Assembly: GCF_018139145.2 (NCBI RefSeq)
Contig: NC_059471.1
Location: forward strand, 210,571,494 to 210,635,493
Origin: Gymnogyps californianus
Taxonomy: Eukaryota > Chordata > Aves > Accipitriformes > Cathartidae
DNA: 64,000 nt
Direction of reading: 5' to 3'
In this document: in pieces, positions 1 to 11,839 of the stretch
Layout: every line of letters starts with the position of its first letter
Position numbering within the stretch: the first letter of the stretch is position 1
Program-made: the position numbers and the translations under genes
Notes under the pieces: generated by a model
What the model was told of the DNA's origin: nothing
The model's database searches: none
What the model saw: the letters and a program-made list of their open reading frames with translations, nothing else

Positions 1-180
1 CAGCCTTTCCCTGACAGTATGAAGTTTTGCCGTTCCGTTTCTACACTTTAGAGGAGGAGACAGGGGACAAGGGGGCTAAAAAAAGCCACTTTGGTGCTGT
101 AGGCACACCAGTAGAAATTACACTTGGCAAACACTGTGACAAAAGAGTGAGATAAGACCTAAAAGGCAAATATCACTTAC
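1..180 (-). other. ELAPOR2 intron after the 181-286 exon (start only)
   Basis: This is the first 180 bases of the next intron, opening with the donor GTAAGTGATA at 180-171 on the minus strand. I see no repeat or exon in it. Confidence 0.85.
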
Positions 181-286
181 CTTCAATTGTGATGTTTTTC
201 ACCAGAACTGGTTTTACTACTTTGGACCCCATGAGAATCCCTGTTGTTCTCCAGTATAATATATTGCTGCCTGATTTCAGAGTTAC
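181..286 (-). CDS. ELAPOR2: ELAPOR2 coding exon (probably exon 6)
   Basis: The 106-base exon encodes [20 protein letters not shown] then [15 protein letters not shown], plus one base of the next codon. NILYWRTTG and [12 protein letters not shown] are strong ELAPOR signatures. N-I-T in the latter is a potential N-glycosylation site. The acceptor reads GTGTTGTTGCAG and the donor GTAAGTGATA on the minus strand. It enters in phase 0 and leaves in phase 1, which in the family is followed by the start of the next cysteine-rich repeat. This is the last coding segment visible; the gene continues past the left edge. Confidence 0.94.
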
Positions 287-968
287 CTGCAACAACACAC
301 ATGACAGTTAGCAGACATCGCCTTACCAAGAAATTGTTTTATTTCTTACTTCCATTACTCAGATTTCTTGCATCCTAGCAGCAACCCTGGCTTTTCCTAA
401 GCTGCTTAGTGAGTCAAGAAGTAATGGGGAGACAGCTAGGCAGATGCTGTAGAGACATCTCTGAGGAGTGGTAAAGTGTGTGCTTTATAAAAAAGCTTCT
501 CAACACCCCAGTTTTATGGAAGAACACCAAGAGCTGTTTCTGACCTTGTTGTAAGCAGAACTGGGAAAAAGCTGTTCCTGCCTTTATCCAGCTACCCCTG
601 GCACTCAGGAGCTTTTATCTCTAGCTCTGTGTTCAGATATAGTCAATCAGTTTGGTTTTAAAGCATTGAGATACACTTTTATAAAGAAATCCAGCACTAC
701 CCAGAGTTCAAAAATCCAGGCTCACAAGTGAGTTTTGTTTATAGGCTTTAAAAGTCAAGCTCTGCCTGCATCTAACACTACAGCATCACGATCAGTAAGC
801 CAGGCACAAACCATGAATGTCTCCAGCAGCAGTCCCATCCCTCCTGCTCATTTCTGACCCTGAACAGCAGATGAGATGCAGAAAACAACCTGGTTTCCAA
901 CTGCTTTGACCTACTTGTCTTCACAGCATAGTTCAGCAACCGGCTGCACAACCCCTGTGCTGGCACAG

Positions 969-2075
969 TGTATTGGGTTTGCATGGCAAGGTTTTGGTAC
1001 TGGGGGGGCTACAGGGGTGGGCTACAGGGGTGGCTTCTGTGAGAAGCTGCTAGAAGCTTCCCCCATGTCCGATAGAGCCAATGCCAGCCGGCTCCAAGAC
1101 GGACCCGCCGCTGGCCAAGGCCGAGCCCATCAGCGACGGTGGTAGCACCTCTGGGATAACAGATTTAAGAAAGGGAAGAAGTTACTGCACAGCAGCATTT
1201 GCAGCCAGAGAGAGGAGTGAGAAGATGTGAGAGAAACAACTCTGCAGACACCAAGATCAGTGAAGAAGGAGGGGCAGGAGGTGCTCCAGGCGCCAGAGCA
1301 GAGATTCCCCTGCAGCCCGTGGGGAAGACCATGGTGAGGCAGGCTGTCCCCCTGCAGCCCATGGAGGTCCACGGTGGAGCAGATATCCACCTGCAGCCCG
1401 TGGAGGACCCAATGCCGGAGCAGGGGGATGCCCGAAGGACACTGTGACCCCGTGGGAAGCCCGCGCTGGAGCAGGCTCCTGGCAGGACCTGTGGACCCAT
1501 GGAGAGAGGAGCCCAGGCTGGAGCAGGTTTGCTGGCAGGGCTTGTGACCCTGTGGAAGGGACCCACGCTGGAGCAGTTCATGAAGAACCGCAGCCTGTGG
1601 GAAGGACCCAAGTTGGAGAAGTTTGTGGAGGCCTGTCTCCCATGGGAGGGACCCCACGCTGGAGCAGGGAAGAGTGTGAGGAGTCCTCCCCCTGAGGAAA
1701 GGAGCGGCAGAAACAACGTGTGATGAACTGACCCAAACCCCCATTCCCCATTCCCCTGCGCCGCTCAGGGGGAGGAGGTAGAGAAAACTGGGAGTAAAGT
1801 TAAGCCTGGGAAGAAGGAAGGACTGGGGGGAAGGTGGTTTTAAAATTTGGTTTTATTTCTTATTATTCTACTCTGATTTGACTGGTAATAAATTTATTTT
1901 TTTTTCCCAAGTCGAGTCTGTTTTGCCCATGATTGTAACTGCTGAGTGATCTCCCTGTCCTTATCTCGACCCACGAGCCTTTTGTTATATTTTCTCTCCC
2001 CTGTCCAGCTGAGGAGGAGAGTGATAGAGCGGCTTTGGTGGGCACCTGGCATCCAGCCAGGGTCAACCCACCACA
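969..2075 (+). mobile_element. Solo LTR of an endogenous retrovirus, ERVL-like, with 5-bp target-site duplication
   Basis: The 1,107-base element begins TGTATTGGGTTTGCATGGC and ends CAACCCACCACA, the TG...CA termini of a retroviral LTR. It is flanked by the perfect 5-bp duplication CACAG at 964-968 and 2076-2080. A 5-bp duplication fits the ERVL class. An AATAAA hexamer lies at 1887-1892, followed by a T-rich tract, then a segment containing CCTTATCTCGACCCACGAG that resembles the 3' part of the LTR at 19701-20240, which suggests related families. An ATTTAAGA TATA-like element lies near 1163. No internal retroviral genes flank it, so it is a solo LTR left by recombination. It lies antisense to ELAPOR2 in an intron. 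The family identity comes from memory of a common neoavian LTR. Confidence 0.88.
1305..1675 (+). repeat. Degenerate minisatellite inside the solo LTR
   Basis: The motif CTGCAGCCC(G/A)TGG recurs at 1310, 1352 and 1391. The motif CTGGAGCAG recurs at 1466, 1518, 1568 and 1659, with a variant near 1613. Unit spacing is 39 to 52 bases. The units are imperfect and purine/GC-rich. The run of long open frames on both strands here is a by-product of the repeat. Confidence 0.75.
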
Positions 2076-3778
2076 CACAGGAAGGGTGGTGGGTTGGTGG
2101 CACCATGGCTGGGATAAGGGGCAGAAGGAAGGCAAGACCACTTCTTTCAGCAGCAGTGTTGGTGCCTGCTGCCTTCAACTCACCTGCATAACTACAGTAT
2201 CACTCACTAAAAGCAGCAGGTTTACCAAGTACCGTATCTACTAGCCCAGTACAAGATGCCTACTGCCAACACAGTGATACTGGTCTGAAGGTGCTATATT
2301 TTCACACAAGAAGAGGGATAAACTCTGCCAGCATAAGGGTCCAGGATAATGAGATTTACAGCAGTGCTGTACAGGCCTGGCACAACCACAGTTTTTGTTC
2401 ACCCAGGATAAAGAGTCCAAAAATCCAGCAAAATGGAAATGCAGCATATTGAATCTCCCACTCCCCAAAAAGCTACTATCCAGGTGGGCAGAGGAGAGCT
2501 GGGTTATCACAGGTAACAGCAGAACTGGGACCATATTGAACCGAACATCACGTTGTGTGGTGTAGAGATACCCAACATCAGCTCTGGTGCAGCAGGACTA
2601 GCGTGCTGAAAGCAGAGGCTGCAGCAACTGGAAAACTGGGGTCAGAGAAGCCAGCATGACAGGATTTGCAGTGCAGACAAAAGCCTTGAGGAGAGCCAGA
2701 ATAGTCATCTCACCTAGCTCATGTGTCTACATTTCAGCCAGGCATCCAAGCAACCTTCATAATCCATGGAGACACTTGCACATCCCGGATGATGAGCTCA
2801 GATGGCACCATCTCCCATGCAGACACTGTCTACATCTCTCAGCTCACCCAAGTTGATGCCCTGGCCTTGCATCTACCTCTCAGCCCATGCCACTCACCCC
2901 TCCTCACTCAGCTCTCCTGCCTCCTGATGTGACTTGCATCAGGCTTGCACCTGAGCTAACAGGCACTGCCAACCAGAGCTGGCTCGGGAATATGGTTTCT
3001 CCTCCAGGAGGATAAGCAGACCATGGAAAACAGAGACCAGGCTGCTGTCTATGCCCATAAAAAGCCTTTTTCTTCTGGCTTAATGTCACCTATGCTGGTC
3101 CTTTGCTGGTATGGCTCTGGGAATTAGGGTATGATGGTATAGTGGAAGCCAGGCGTCACCATGAGCTAATGAGTTGGTCTATGCGTGGTCTGTGCATCGA
3201 GCAAACTCAGCCAGCTGGGTCACAGGCCAGCCGAAGGGCTGCTGCTCCCAACGTGGACATGCTCGTATCAGTGCTGCAGGAGCCACCCTGGTGCTGCCAG
3301 CTTGCTTTTCAACCAGGTAAGTCACCACGGAGCACAAGCTGGGTGCAGTCCAGCTCTTCTGCACACACTTGAGAACAAAATGCCCGTCCTGCCTGCCTCC
3401 ACATACACACACCGCTCCCGCTGCTCTGCTGAGCAACAGGGAATAATCTTGCGTTCTCATGAACAAACAACTGTTGCAGAAGATTTCAATTACAATCATG
3501 CAGAGTGACTGTGGCGTGCAGATTTGCATAAATCTATTTAACCTCATAAAGCACTTGATTCAAAGCCCAGGGAAATCGATACAAAGTCTTGCATCTATAT
3601 CATTTGCTTTGGGATCAGCCCCTTAGAGATCTCGGTGGCTTCGCCCACAGTACTAGGAAAGCTGTGCTTCTTCAAATGTATTCACAGGATCTGGCCCTTG
3701 TTTGCTGTCTGCTCAGAGGAAATCACAGGCATTTGTAAATGGAAAAAAGCTTCATGAACGAATTTTTTTCACACTTAC

Positions 3779-3865
3779 AGAATGAGAGCCCCATTCCCCG
3801 TTGTCTGTTAGCTTCACCCACTTGTCTGCCGTGGACTCCATCTCTTTGCACTGGTCATTTTGTAT
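3779..3865 (-). CDS. ELAPOR2: ELAPOR2 coding exon (probably exon 5)
   Basis: The 87-base, 29-codon exon encodes IQNDQCKEMESTADKWVKLT followed by DNGEWGSHS. It is symmetric: both flanking introns are phase 0, so skipping it would keep the frame. The acceptor is TTATTAACAG and the donor GTAAGTGTGA on the minus strand, the latter a near-ideal donor. The single cysteine in NDQC and the KWVKLTDNGEW block are conserved in the family as I recall it. The exon lies 2,855 bases downstream of the preceding one and 3,492 bases upstream of the next. It is too short to appear as an open frame of usual minimum length and was found from its splice sites and translation. Confidence 0.93.
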
Positions 3866-6720
3866 CTGTTAATAAAAAAACAAGATCAGTGATCACAATC
3901 AATTAGATGCATTTCTCTGTCAGCATAATGACTGCTGGCTGGGAATGATACAATTCAGCTTTGTTCCTCTTGTCTACATATTTAGGAGAGCAGCTGCCTT
4001 ACTTGGGGCAAAAAAAACCCCAACTTTCAAAACCTGGTAGCAGCTTAACAGTGCCTCCAATGACCACCTCTGATGCAGATGGAAAAAAAGAGCAGGAGGA
4101 GAAGATCTCAGCCTTGTCCTCTCACTATCTGGTCAGACTCAGATGCTGAGCATCTTGTCTTGGCTGCCTCCTTCTCCTGAGCCCACCAAGACCCAGTTCT
4201 CTAAAAGCCAGGGGCCACGGGCTTCTAAGTCAGAGGGGAGGTAGGAGTGGACACGCCAAAGCTAGAAGACAAACTGCTTTCTCTGCAGCCAATATCTGCT
4301 ATGTCTTTGGCTCCCTGCCACCTGACCTCACTAGGGATGAGAGTAACGTTATCAAGGGAGAGGCAACATGCCATGGAGAGTCTGCCCTGGCAGAAGTGTG
4401 AGGTTGCTTGTCCCTCGCCCAGGTCCAGTGCAGCTCAGCAGCCTTTCCTTGCAGCAGGCTTTGGTGCATGGCCTCACAGTAGTCCACTTCTTTCTTCTCA
4501 TAACTGTCTTCTCTGAAGAAAAAGTACCAAGTCCCTTTGAGGCACGAGTTCAATTACTCAGCTTTTATTCCACCGGGGAGAAAGGCCAGTTCAACACTTT
4601 CAGAAGACCTGAGGTCAAGCATCCTCCTCAAAGTTGCTCTGTGTCAAGTCTGAAATAAGTCATGTAACCCCACATCCTCCAAAGCATCTGTGCACTTAAT
4701 TCCCACCTAGATCAACAGCACTGAGGAAAAGAGGTGAGAAGAAGCACCTAAGTAGAAGGTAGATCCCTAATTATCTTGTGCAATCTGAGCTACTGCATCT
4801 TTGTGCCTCAGTTCCCATCTGCAAAAAGGAGATAAGAATATATAGTCTCTTCTCACAAGGTGTAAAGGGCTTCAATATGTAAAAACAGCCTGGGAAGGGC
4901 AGGCTGCAGAAGCACTGGGTATCTAACAAGAAGTGTCCATGCTTGCTTCCCACATTTGAGGACATCTCCTTGCTTACTCTCAGACCAGCAGTGCAGCCAC
5001 CTGCGTCTGGAGAGCCCAAAAACTTCACCATTTCCCAGCAACCTGCAAGGCACTGCCACTGAAATGCTGCTGTCCAGAGCTAAAGTGTCATTGTTAAATA
5101 TATTTAAGCACAAAGACATGCTGGAGAAAAAAAAATTGACTTTTAGAGGAGTGTTAAATATGGTTTCCCTGAAATATTGAGGCTGACTAGGAATTATTTA
5201 CATGGGCATTTCTAGAAAGGACTGCACCACTCACTGCTTCTTGAACAGGGAATGATAAATTTAAGGAGGTGAATGAGTGGGATATGAATAAAAGTAATAA
5301 TCAAAAAGTCATTTTCAAAGCCAGTGCTCAGAGAAACAATATATTTGCTCCATTGCAGGAGCAGATCAGTCAGTCAGTCAAGAAACTGGAGCTAGGATTC
5401 ATAATCCTGATACATTCATCTGACAGCAGAAAGCATATTTGCTGCCTTCTCCCCATGAAGAAGGCTGGATAGTCTAATATAAAACTGAAACGGCTAAATA
5501 ATATTGCCTGCACTGTCTGTTACCAAAGCGCAATAGCAATCTATTGCACTCATGTAGCAGCAAGAGGGGGCCTCCAACAGGTTATTTTTGTCTTCCTTTC
5601 CCATCTCTACTAGGGATAAGGACACTTCGCACTTTTCTCCAAGCTTCAAGAAACACTAACCAACACCAGCTAAGGCTTCTCACTCCTGTGAGATACCACG
5701 AGCTGTGTTTTTCAGATAAAAACCAGGGCTCACCAGACAGATACAGAGGCAGTAACAGAGGAGACTAAAAATTTCCAGTCATCTCCTTCTCTGAGTTGCC
5801 CTCCCATTACGTTTTTTTCTGTCCCAAATGGCAGGTACAACATGCCAAGGAAAGCAATGCAGGTGTTGGTGGAACCTTCCAAAGCATCTCAGTGACATGG
5901 GGCATCTACACCACACTGCGGAGCCTGGTGCTGGGAACCCTCCGTCTCCCTGGCTCCCAACCAGTTCATCCATGTGGGCAGAGCAGGGTTGCCTTTCCCA
6001 TTCTGGTCACTGCTGATCAGATTGTTGTAGTAATTTGGGTATAGCATGGTGCAAGCCCAGCCAGGCTGCTCCCATTTCAGAGCTAATGATCCCCAGCCCC
6101 TCCATTTCGCAGTGCGGACGCGTCCTCAGGGCCTAATTCCTACTGAAAGTCATCTGAACTTTTACTCCTAAATCTCTTAGGAGAACTGTTGTTTCTAGCT
6201 TTTTCTTTTTTTTTTTTTAAGGATCACCCTTTTGTCTCTTCTCCTGCTTTTCTTTTCATCTTAATTGCTATGACCCAAATTGACCTAAACCTAAAGCTAA
6301 GGTTTCCACATACTAATGCCTTGGGGCACCTCAGGTTCTGGATGCCTACCTTGGAAGAAGTCTTTTTAAATGTCAAGTACCTTCAAAGGCATCTCAAGTC
6401 AAACATCCCCAAACTGAAGCATCTACCACCAACAGTTGTCTTGTAAAAGGCTGGACTAACAGGGGCAGTCATGACCCCTAATGGAAAAATCCCAGTGCGT
6501 GGTAGATAGGATCAGTTTAGCCCGAGTTTGAAGCTGAAATTAATGCCAAAAGGCAGCATAAGTGACAGAAAGAGAAGAAGGTTTTTTTTAACCTTGTTCA
6601 GCAATAATAAGCTATGGACATATGAGGAATGTAAAGGGAGGAAAAAGCTGTTTCTAATGGTCTTTATCTGGATTGAATTCTTACAATATATGGTTGGATC
6701 CACCATATAAAAGGCCTTAC
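3866..6720 (-). other. ELAPOR2 intron 4 (2,855 bases)
   Basis: The intron joins the 148-base and 87-base exons. It holds a MIR-like fragment at 4769-4880 and a T-rich run near 6205-6220. Otherwise nothing recognisable was seen. Confidence 0.85.
4769..4880 (+). repeat. MIR-like ancient SINE fragment
   Basis: The stretch TGTGCCTCAGTTCCCATCTG, then CAAAAAGGAGATAAGAATAT, then TCTCACAAGGTGTAAAGGGC, follows the central and 3' part of the MIR consensus (CTCAGTTTCCTCATCTGTAAAATGGGGATAATAA... ending in a TGTAAAG.GC segment) in the same order. It is diverged and has no target duplication that I can recognise, as expected for an element of this age. Confidence 0.62.
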
Positions 6721-6868
6721 AAAAAATTCAAAGAAGATGTTGTTGTCAATATACTGGTATTCAAAGAAGACAGAACCGGATTTCTTCAGGTGCACAGCGT
6801 AGATGAGAGAAACTGTACAATCATCCCTGTTCGACTCTATGTAATTCCCTCGAGGCGTCCACGAAGAG
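6721..6868 (-). CDS. ELAPOR2: ELAPOR2 coding exon (probably exon 4)
   Basis: The 148-base exon begins with one base completing the asparagine codon and encodes [48 protein letters not shown]. The alternating hydrophobic pattern suggests beta strands of the lumenal domain following the first cysteine-rich module. It has one cysteine. The acceptor is GTTCATCAG and the donor is GTAAGGCCTT on the minus strand. It ends in phase 0 at FEFF, and the next exon continues IQNDQC, as in vertebrate ELAPOR2. The open frame runs past both splice sites by chance, so the limits come from the splice consensus and phase rather than from stops. Confidence 0.95.
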
Positions 6869-7493
6869 CTGATGAACATAAACAAAACAAGCCTCAGCTG
6901 AGATCACAGACACTGAGGAGACTTTTCTTACACTACTATACAAAAACATGATACTTAATAAAGAACCCAGAATCACACAATAGCTAACTGCAGTGCATTT
7001 ATAACTTTATTACTGGATTCCCATTTATTTTTCATGTAAATATAATACTTTTCATTAAAACTGTGCATGGGAAAGGATGTGGTACTAGAAATTTAGGACC
7101 CAGCCTACGTAGGAAAGGTTTGTCATCCATAGGTTCAATATACTTTCAATTATACTCAGAAACAGCCTTCTGCAGCCACCATGGGTCTCTAAATAGGCTG
7201 TGAAAGTACCTTTCAGCCACATTTACTATACCATGACCCTGGAGCCTTTCAGCTACAAACAAGAGCAGCTCCAGGCTGGTCTTAGACTCACTAGCTGCTG
7301 ATGAGCCCGAGGAGACCATGATGACAGCAAAGAGATGGCTACAAATTTCACTTCCCAGCAACTCTTGTTTGCCATTAATAGGGCTGGTTACCCTCTGGAG
7401 AGCTTAGATAAGTCATTAAGCTGGCTTTGTGCTGCCGAGCTGTCTCGGGTTTACCCATGGCTGCGTAACCCAGATGCAAACAGAACTTCTTAC
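6869..7493 (-). other. ELAPOR2 intron 3 (625 bases)
   Basis: This short intron separates the 196-base and 148-base exons. An A/T-rich stretch lies at about 6950-7060. I see no repeat or other gene. Confidence 0.88.
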
Positions 7494-7689
7494 TTGCTGC
7501 AGCTGTCGGCTTTATTCTCAGTCGAACCAACCGCCGTGTCCATGAAAGTCGCCACGTTGGAGAATCCTGCCGGCAGCTCATCCCACTCATCAAACTTGAT
7601 CCCGCTGCCCAGCGAGTAGGTCCCCTCTGCACATTTGCTGCACACCTGGTTCTTCATCTCCAGGTACTCGCCAGAGGCACAGGAGAAAG
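7494..7689 (-). CDS. ELAPOR2: ELAPOR2 coding exon (probably exon 3)
   Basis: The 196-base exon encodes TFSCASGEYLEMKNQVC, then SKCAEGTYSLGSGIKFDEWD, ELPAGFSN and a variable hydrophilic stretch ending DSC. It has four cysteines. The CASGEY...QVCSKCAEGTYS pattern is the growth-factor-receptor-type cysteine motif that recurs along ELAPOR proteins, and FDEWDELP is a family signature. The acceptor is TCTCCCCAG and the donor is GTAAGAAGTT on the minus strand. It enters with two bases that complete the split threonine codon and leaves two bases (AA) of an asparagine codon. That asparagine starts an N-S-S glycosylation sequon whose codons straddle the next junction. The residues just before the donor (about AVGSTENKADS) are the least conserved part by memory of the family. 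Confidence 0.95.
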
Positions 7690-10600
7690 CTGGGGAGACA
7701 ATCGTTTCCAACATATGAATGGAGAAATTAATTCCAATTAATTTCCACTAATTTTTTGCCGCTTAATTAAGAGTGAACTGCCACTAAAGGGAACCAAACA
7801 GGAATGCCTCAGTCCCAGGAACACAACAGCTGAACGACCAACATTGGCTGCAAAACTGAGACGTCCACCAGTGCCTGTTTTTTCACCGACGTGGCAGCAC
7901 TGAAACCAAATCTCAAGTGACGGCTCCCGATTTGCAGCTTGTCTTCGTTGGCAAAACAAGATTTTAGAAACGAAATCTCTACCCACAGACTGTGTCCAAA
8001 AGCAACTTGTGAAAATGAGGACTTGTAATACGGTTCTCCTCACCCTTACTCACCCACCTGTCACACCTTGAACTCAATCGAAATCACCAGCACCTGAGAG
8101 CCAGAGCAGACTCCTCTCACCCACCTGTATGGTAGCTAAGAAGAGTGTACAGCAGCACGCTGACGGTAATGTAACACTACAAACCTTGGCTGAGAGTTGC
8201 AGACCTAATCCAAGGGTCTCTCCACATTTCTCCTCACATGGGCTGCCTACAAGGCCTTGAACATCTTGCCTGATAGACCAGGTGGTCTTGGAAAAGATCA
8301 CCAATGGGCCTGTGTCTAGCAAACAAGGATCTTTGACTGGGGTGATATTAACATGCTGAGAAGATAAACACTGGTTGCCAGCACAGCAAAGACAGTACTT
8401 AAACATATGTAACTAGGGGAAGTATAATTTAGAAGGAATGTTCACAAAGCGCCTTTTTTACTGATGTCTCTAAAATTACTTACTCCAAGTAACTATATGT
8501 CCCTTGTTCCAGTCTGATCACACCTCTATCTGCTAAGGAAAGAATATTCCCATTACATAGAGGAAACCTGGACAGCAGCTGAAGTCCTGTATGCCCACAG
8601 AGCCCCATGTCTGTGCTGGGAATCCTAACTCCTGCCCGGACGCTCATTTCAATGGCAGACCATCGCACTTTCCCCTAGCCCTATGCTGCACCACGTCCTC
8701 ACTGAGACTGAACATCCTGGATGGAAAACAAAAGAGCGCTTTCTGCAGCACATATTTCCTAGGTTGCTTGCAGATTTTTAAACTTAACTGTGCCAGTGTA
8801 GCCAAAGCAGGATTCAGAGAAATGCACACAACTCGCATCCCAAGAAATGGTGGGATTTTTTACTGCTTCACGCATGCCACGTTGTGCAGTGACAGATATT
8901 TCATACACTTACTTCGAGAGACATAAACTCACTAGTCTGAGAAACTGTAGGACGAGACAGGACTGCTAGCAAAAGTGGTGAAACTGGCCCAAAACTACTG
9001 ATGCCAGTTGAGGTCCCAGCATATGCAGTTTTATAGATGTGCTGATGTTTATCTAACTGCAGACAAACTTCTTTGACTGTGAGTACTTTGATACAAAGAC
9101 ATGGCTGTGTAACACCAATTTCCATCTGAATCCAACTGCCGTTCAGGCTCCCATTTCTATGCCAGATCCCAAAGCATTTCTTTGTGTAATTGTCCTTGAC
9201 GGGCAGCACTGGAATGCAGATAAAAGGTCCATTTTGATGCAAAGATCTGCCAAAGGGTCATTTTTCCCTCTTGGTCATATCAGCATACTCTGAATTTGAA
9301 CCAGTGGACTTCAAGCTAACAAATCTGTTTTTCTAACCCCTTCGCTCCCTGGTGATGGACCAAGAAGGAAAGGGGGCAGGAGCCTCGCAGGGACGGGTGT
9401 TGGGGTGGGTATATACAAGGAAATCCTGCCACAATGGATTTCTGCGAAAGACTGACAGACAGGCAAAAAATCCACCCTCAATGAGGGTAAGTGGTTTTCT
9501 GTAGGCAGTGGCACATGATACAGCAGTACAGCTAACATCCCATCTGACTGCCTCTGCAACCTCAGCTCAAGCCATAGGATGTACCTGCAGCTGGGGTCGG
9601 AAACACAGCTTTCTTCAGAGGCCTGGAGAAAAGCAGTGAGCACTTCCCCGTGTGTCTGAACCAAGACCACACCTTGTACAGCTTTTCACCTTAAATGCGT
9701 AAAGGTGTCCTGACTCACTGCTTTAGCATTATTAATAAATCCTGCTTTATTTTTTAATTTTGAAGGGTGCAGAGAGAAGCCATCAGGAAGGGAAGTAAAA
9801 AAGTGAGCTCTCTCATGACATATTCGAATCCTTTAACAGTTTCAACATTTTTTTTTTAAGAAAGTTAAATAGCAAGAAATGGAGAGCGCTGCTTAACCAC
9901 ATATTCCAGATTTGTGAATTTCAAATAAGGAGTCAATAACTGTGAGCGATTCGCTGCCATAATGAAGACACAGAAGGCAGCAGCCCCTCTTCTTCCATTG
10001 CAGTGAGGTTGAGCGGAGATTATTGCTTTAACCGAGCTAATATCTTTTAACTCCTTGCAACCTGATCATTTGAGAGAAAAAAAGGGTATAAGAGATCAGG
10101 CAGGCTGCCACGCAGGACACTGCCATCCATCGCTCACCTTCCAGGAGAGAGATGAGCCTTTTCTTATTTAGGTGGGGAATTACTTTCTTTCTCTTTTCTA
10201 AGAATCGTATTTCAAAGGCAGCAGCATTTCCCGTCAAAACACATACGTCTGCAAGCAAGCTAGCTCTGAGCATGCCAGATGCTTGCCAGGTTCAATTTGG
10301 GGCTGAACGTGGCTAATGGCAACACAAACCACTTTCGACATTGGAACAGATGCATCGTTTGGTCTCGTTCCAGGCGGTCGGGAGCGGCTGGAGGGGGATG
10401 GGGAGGAAACACGGCATGTGACGAGCACAGAGATGGTCTCCTCTCCTAGTGTCGCACAACTTGCTCTTCCAGCAAGAAGGGAGACCAAAAGCCAGGCCAA
10501 ACCCTCTTTAATCTAAGCAGCATCAATTCAGGAGTCTGTCCCAGCTGGAGATGGGCAGGTTGTGGCCGTGCCCAGAGGGACCCTGCAGAGCAGATGTCCC

Positions 10601-11839
10601 CCACGATGGCCCAGGAGGCACTTGCAGGGGGACAGGGCACAGACAGATGATCCATCCCAGGGCACTGCTGCTTCACCTTGCTCATGGCTGCTCCATCTCA
10701 CTAAGATGGAGCTAAGCACAGATCCAGTGCTGACCAGCGACCGCTTGTCCACAGAAATGGTTGACATTATTGCAGCACCGCTGTGTTCGTGGAGGTGACA
10801 CACGCAAGATGCTGTCAACAGGAAGGACAGTATCACCACATAGGAGGTCAAGGTGTGATGTGAAGTTTCAGGAATCCAAATCATATATTTTAGGTGTGTG
10901 CTCTGATTCGTCCTCCACTAAACCCTCCTTCTTGCTTCAGACTCCAGAGGAAAAATTAGTCTCCTGGCTTAGAGGTAGCTTTTGTGAACACCATCTGCCC
11001 CCAACCCCAGAGCCCATTTGTTTAAGCATTTGATGATACTTAATTTTCAGAGAAAACATCTCTATTGAATAACTCCTTACATGTCTACCCTGTTTCAGAA
11101 AACAGAACTAGGCTGCTAAGTCACATAGGCAATTCTGAAAATCTTTTCCAGAATTGACACTATTGATCCTGTTTGGACATCACCATTCCTTCTCCCTCTC
11201 TGACTGCAAACTTTCCCATTACACCTTTCAAATACCAGTTTGGGTGCTACAGACCAACTTACACAGAGCAACACACATTGTGAAGACTGAATTTGATCTT
11301 CTTTCTTTCTGTGAAAAAAACTGTGAAATGCATTAAAAGGTTTCATGACTTGCCCCATCATGCGCATTTTTAAAACTGGGAGAACATTTTTAGAGGCAGT
11401 TAGGAACAGCACGACATACTGTGGTACTGGATACACTGACGCCTGCAGTAGCTCCAGTGAAGCCAATGCAATTATTGGTGATTTGCAGCTGTAGCTTTCT
11501 TAAAATAAATACAGAAGAAAAAAAAAATGTTGTGGTCTGTACAGGTGACCAGTCTTGGTCACAAAAGATGCTGTAAAGTACTGTTAGAGAGACAGTGCCG
11601 CAGGCAGCCCCACACATTCATACATGCATGCAATAAAGCTGATACCAGGTTCACTTCATAAAAAATTAATAAGAGCTACAGTACTAATATCCACCGAAAC
11701 CATTGTATAAGTCTTGTCACACAGACCTCATTTCATTCTTTAAAAGGATTACAAGTCACTTGATAAAGGTGACTGAGTGGATGTAATAGACTTACGGTTT
11801 CTAATACAGTTAACTTAGTTTTGCATGTCATTCTGATGA

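Larger units (their letters stand above)
287..3778 (-). other. ELAPOR2 intron 5 (3,492 bases)
   Basis: The intron runs between the 87-base and 106-base exons. Apart from the solo LTR at 969-2075, it appears to be ordinary unique intronic sequence. The open frames in it (for example on both strands at 2.2-3.5 kb) overlap each other, have no recognisable motifs and no splice context matching the gene, so I treat them as chance. Confidence 0.85.

Noticed and set aside
1130..1744. Long minus-strand frame of 204 codons
   Set aside because: It lies inside the solo LTR and is kept open by its minisatellite. Composition is repetitive and there is no known domain.
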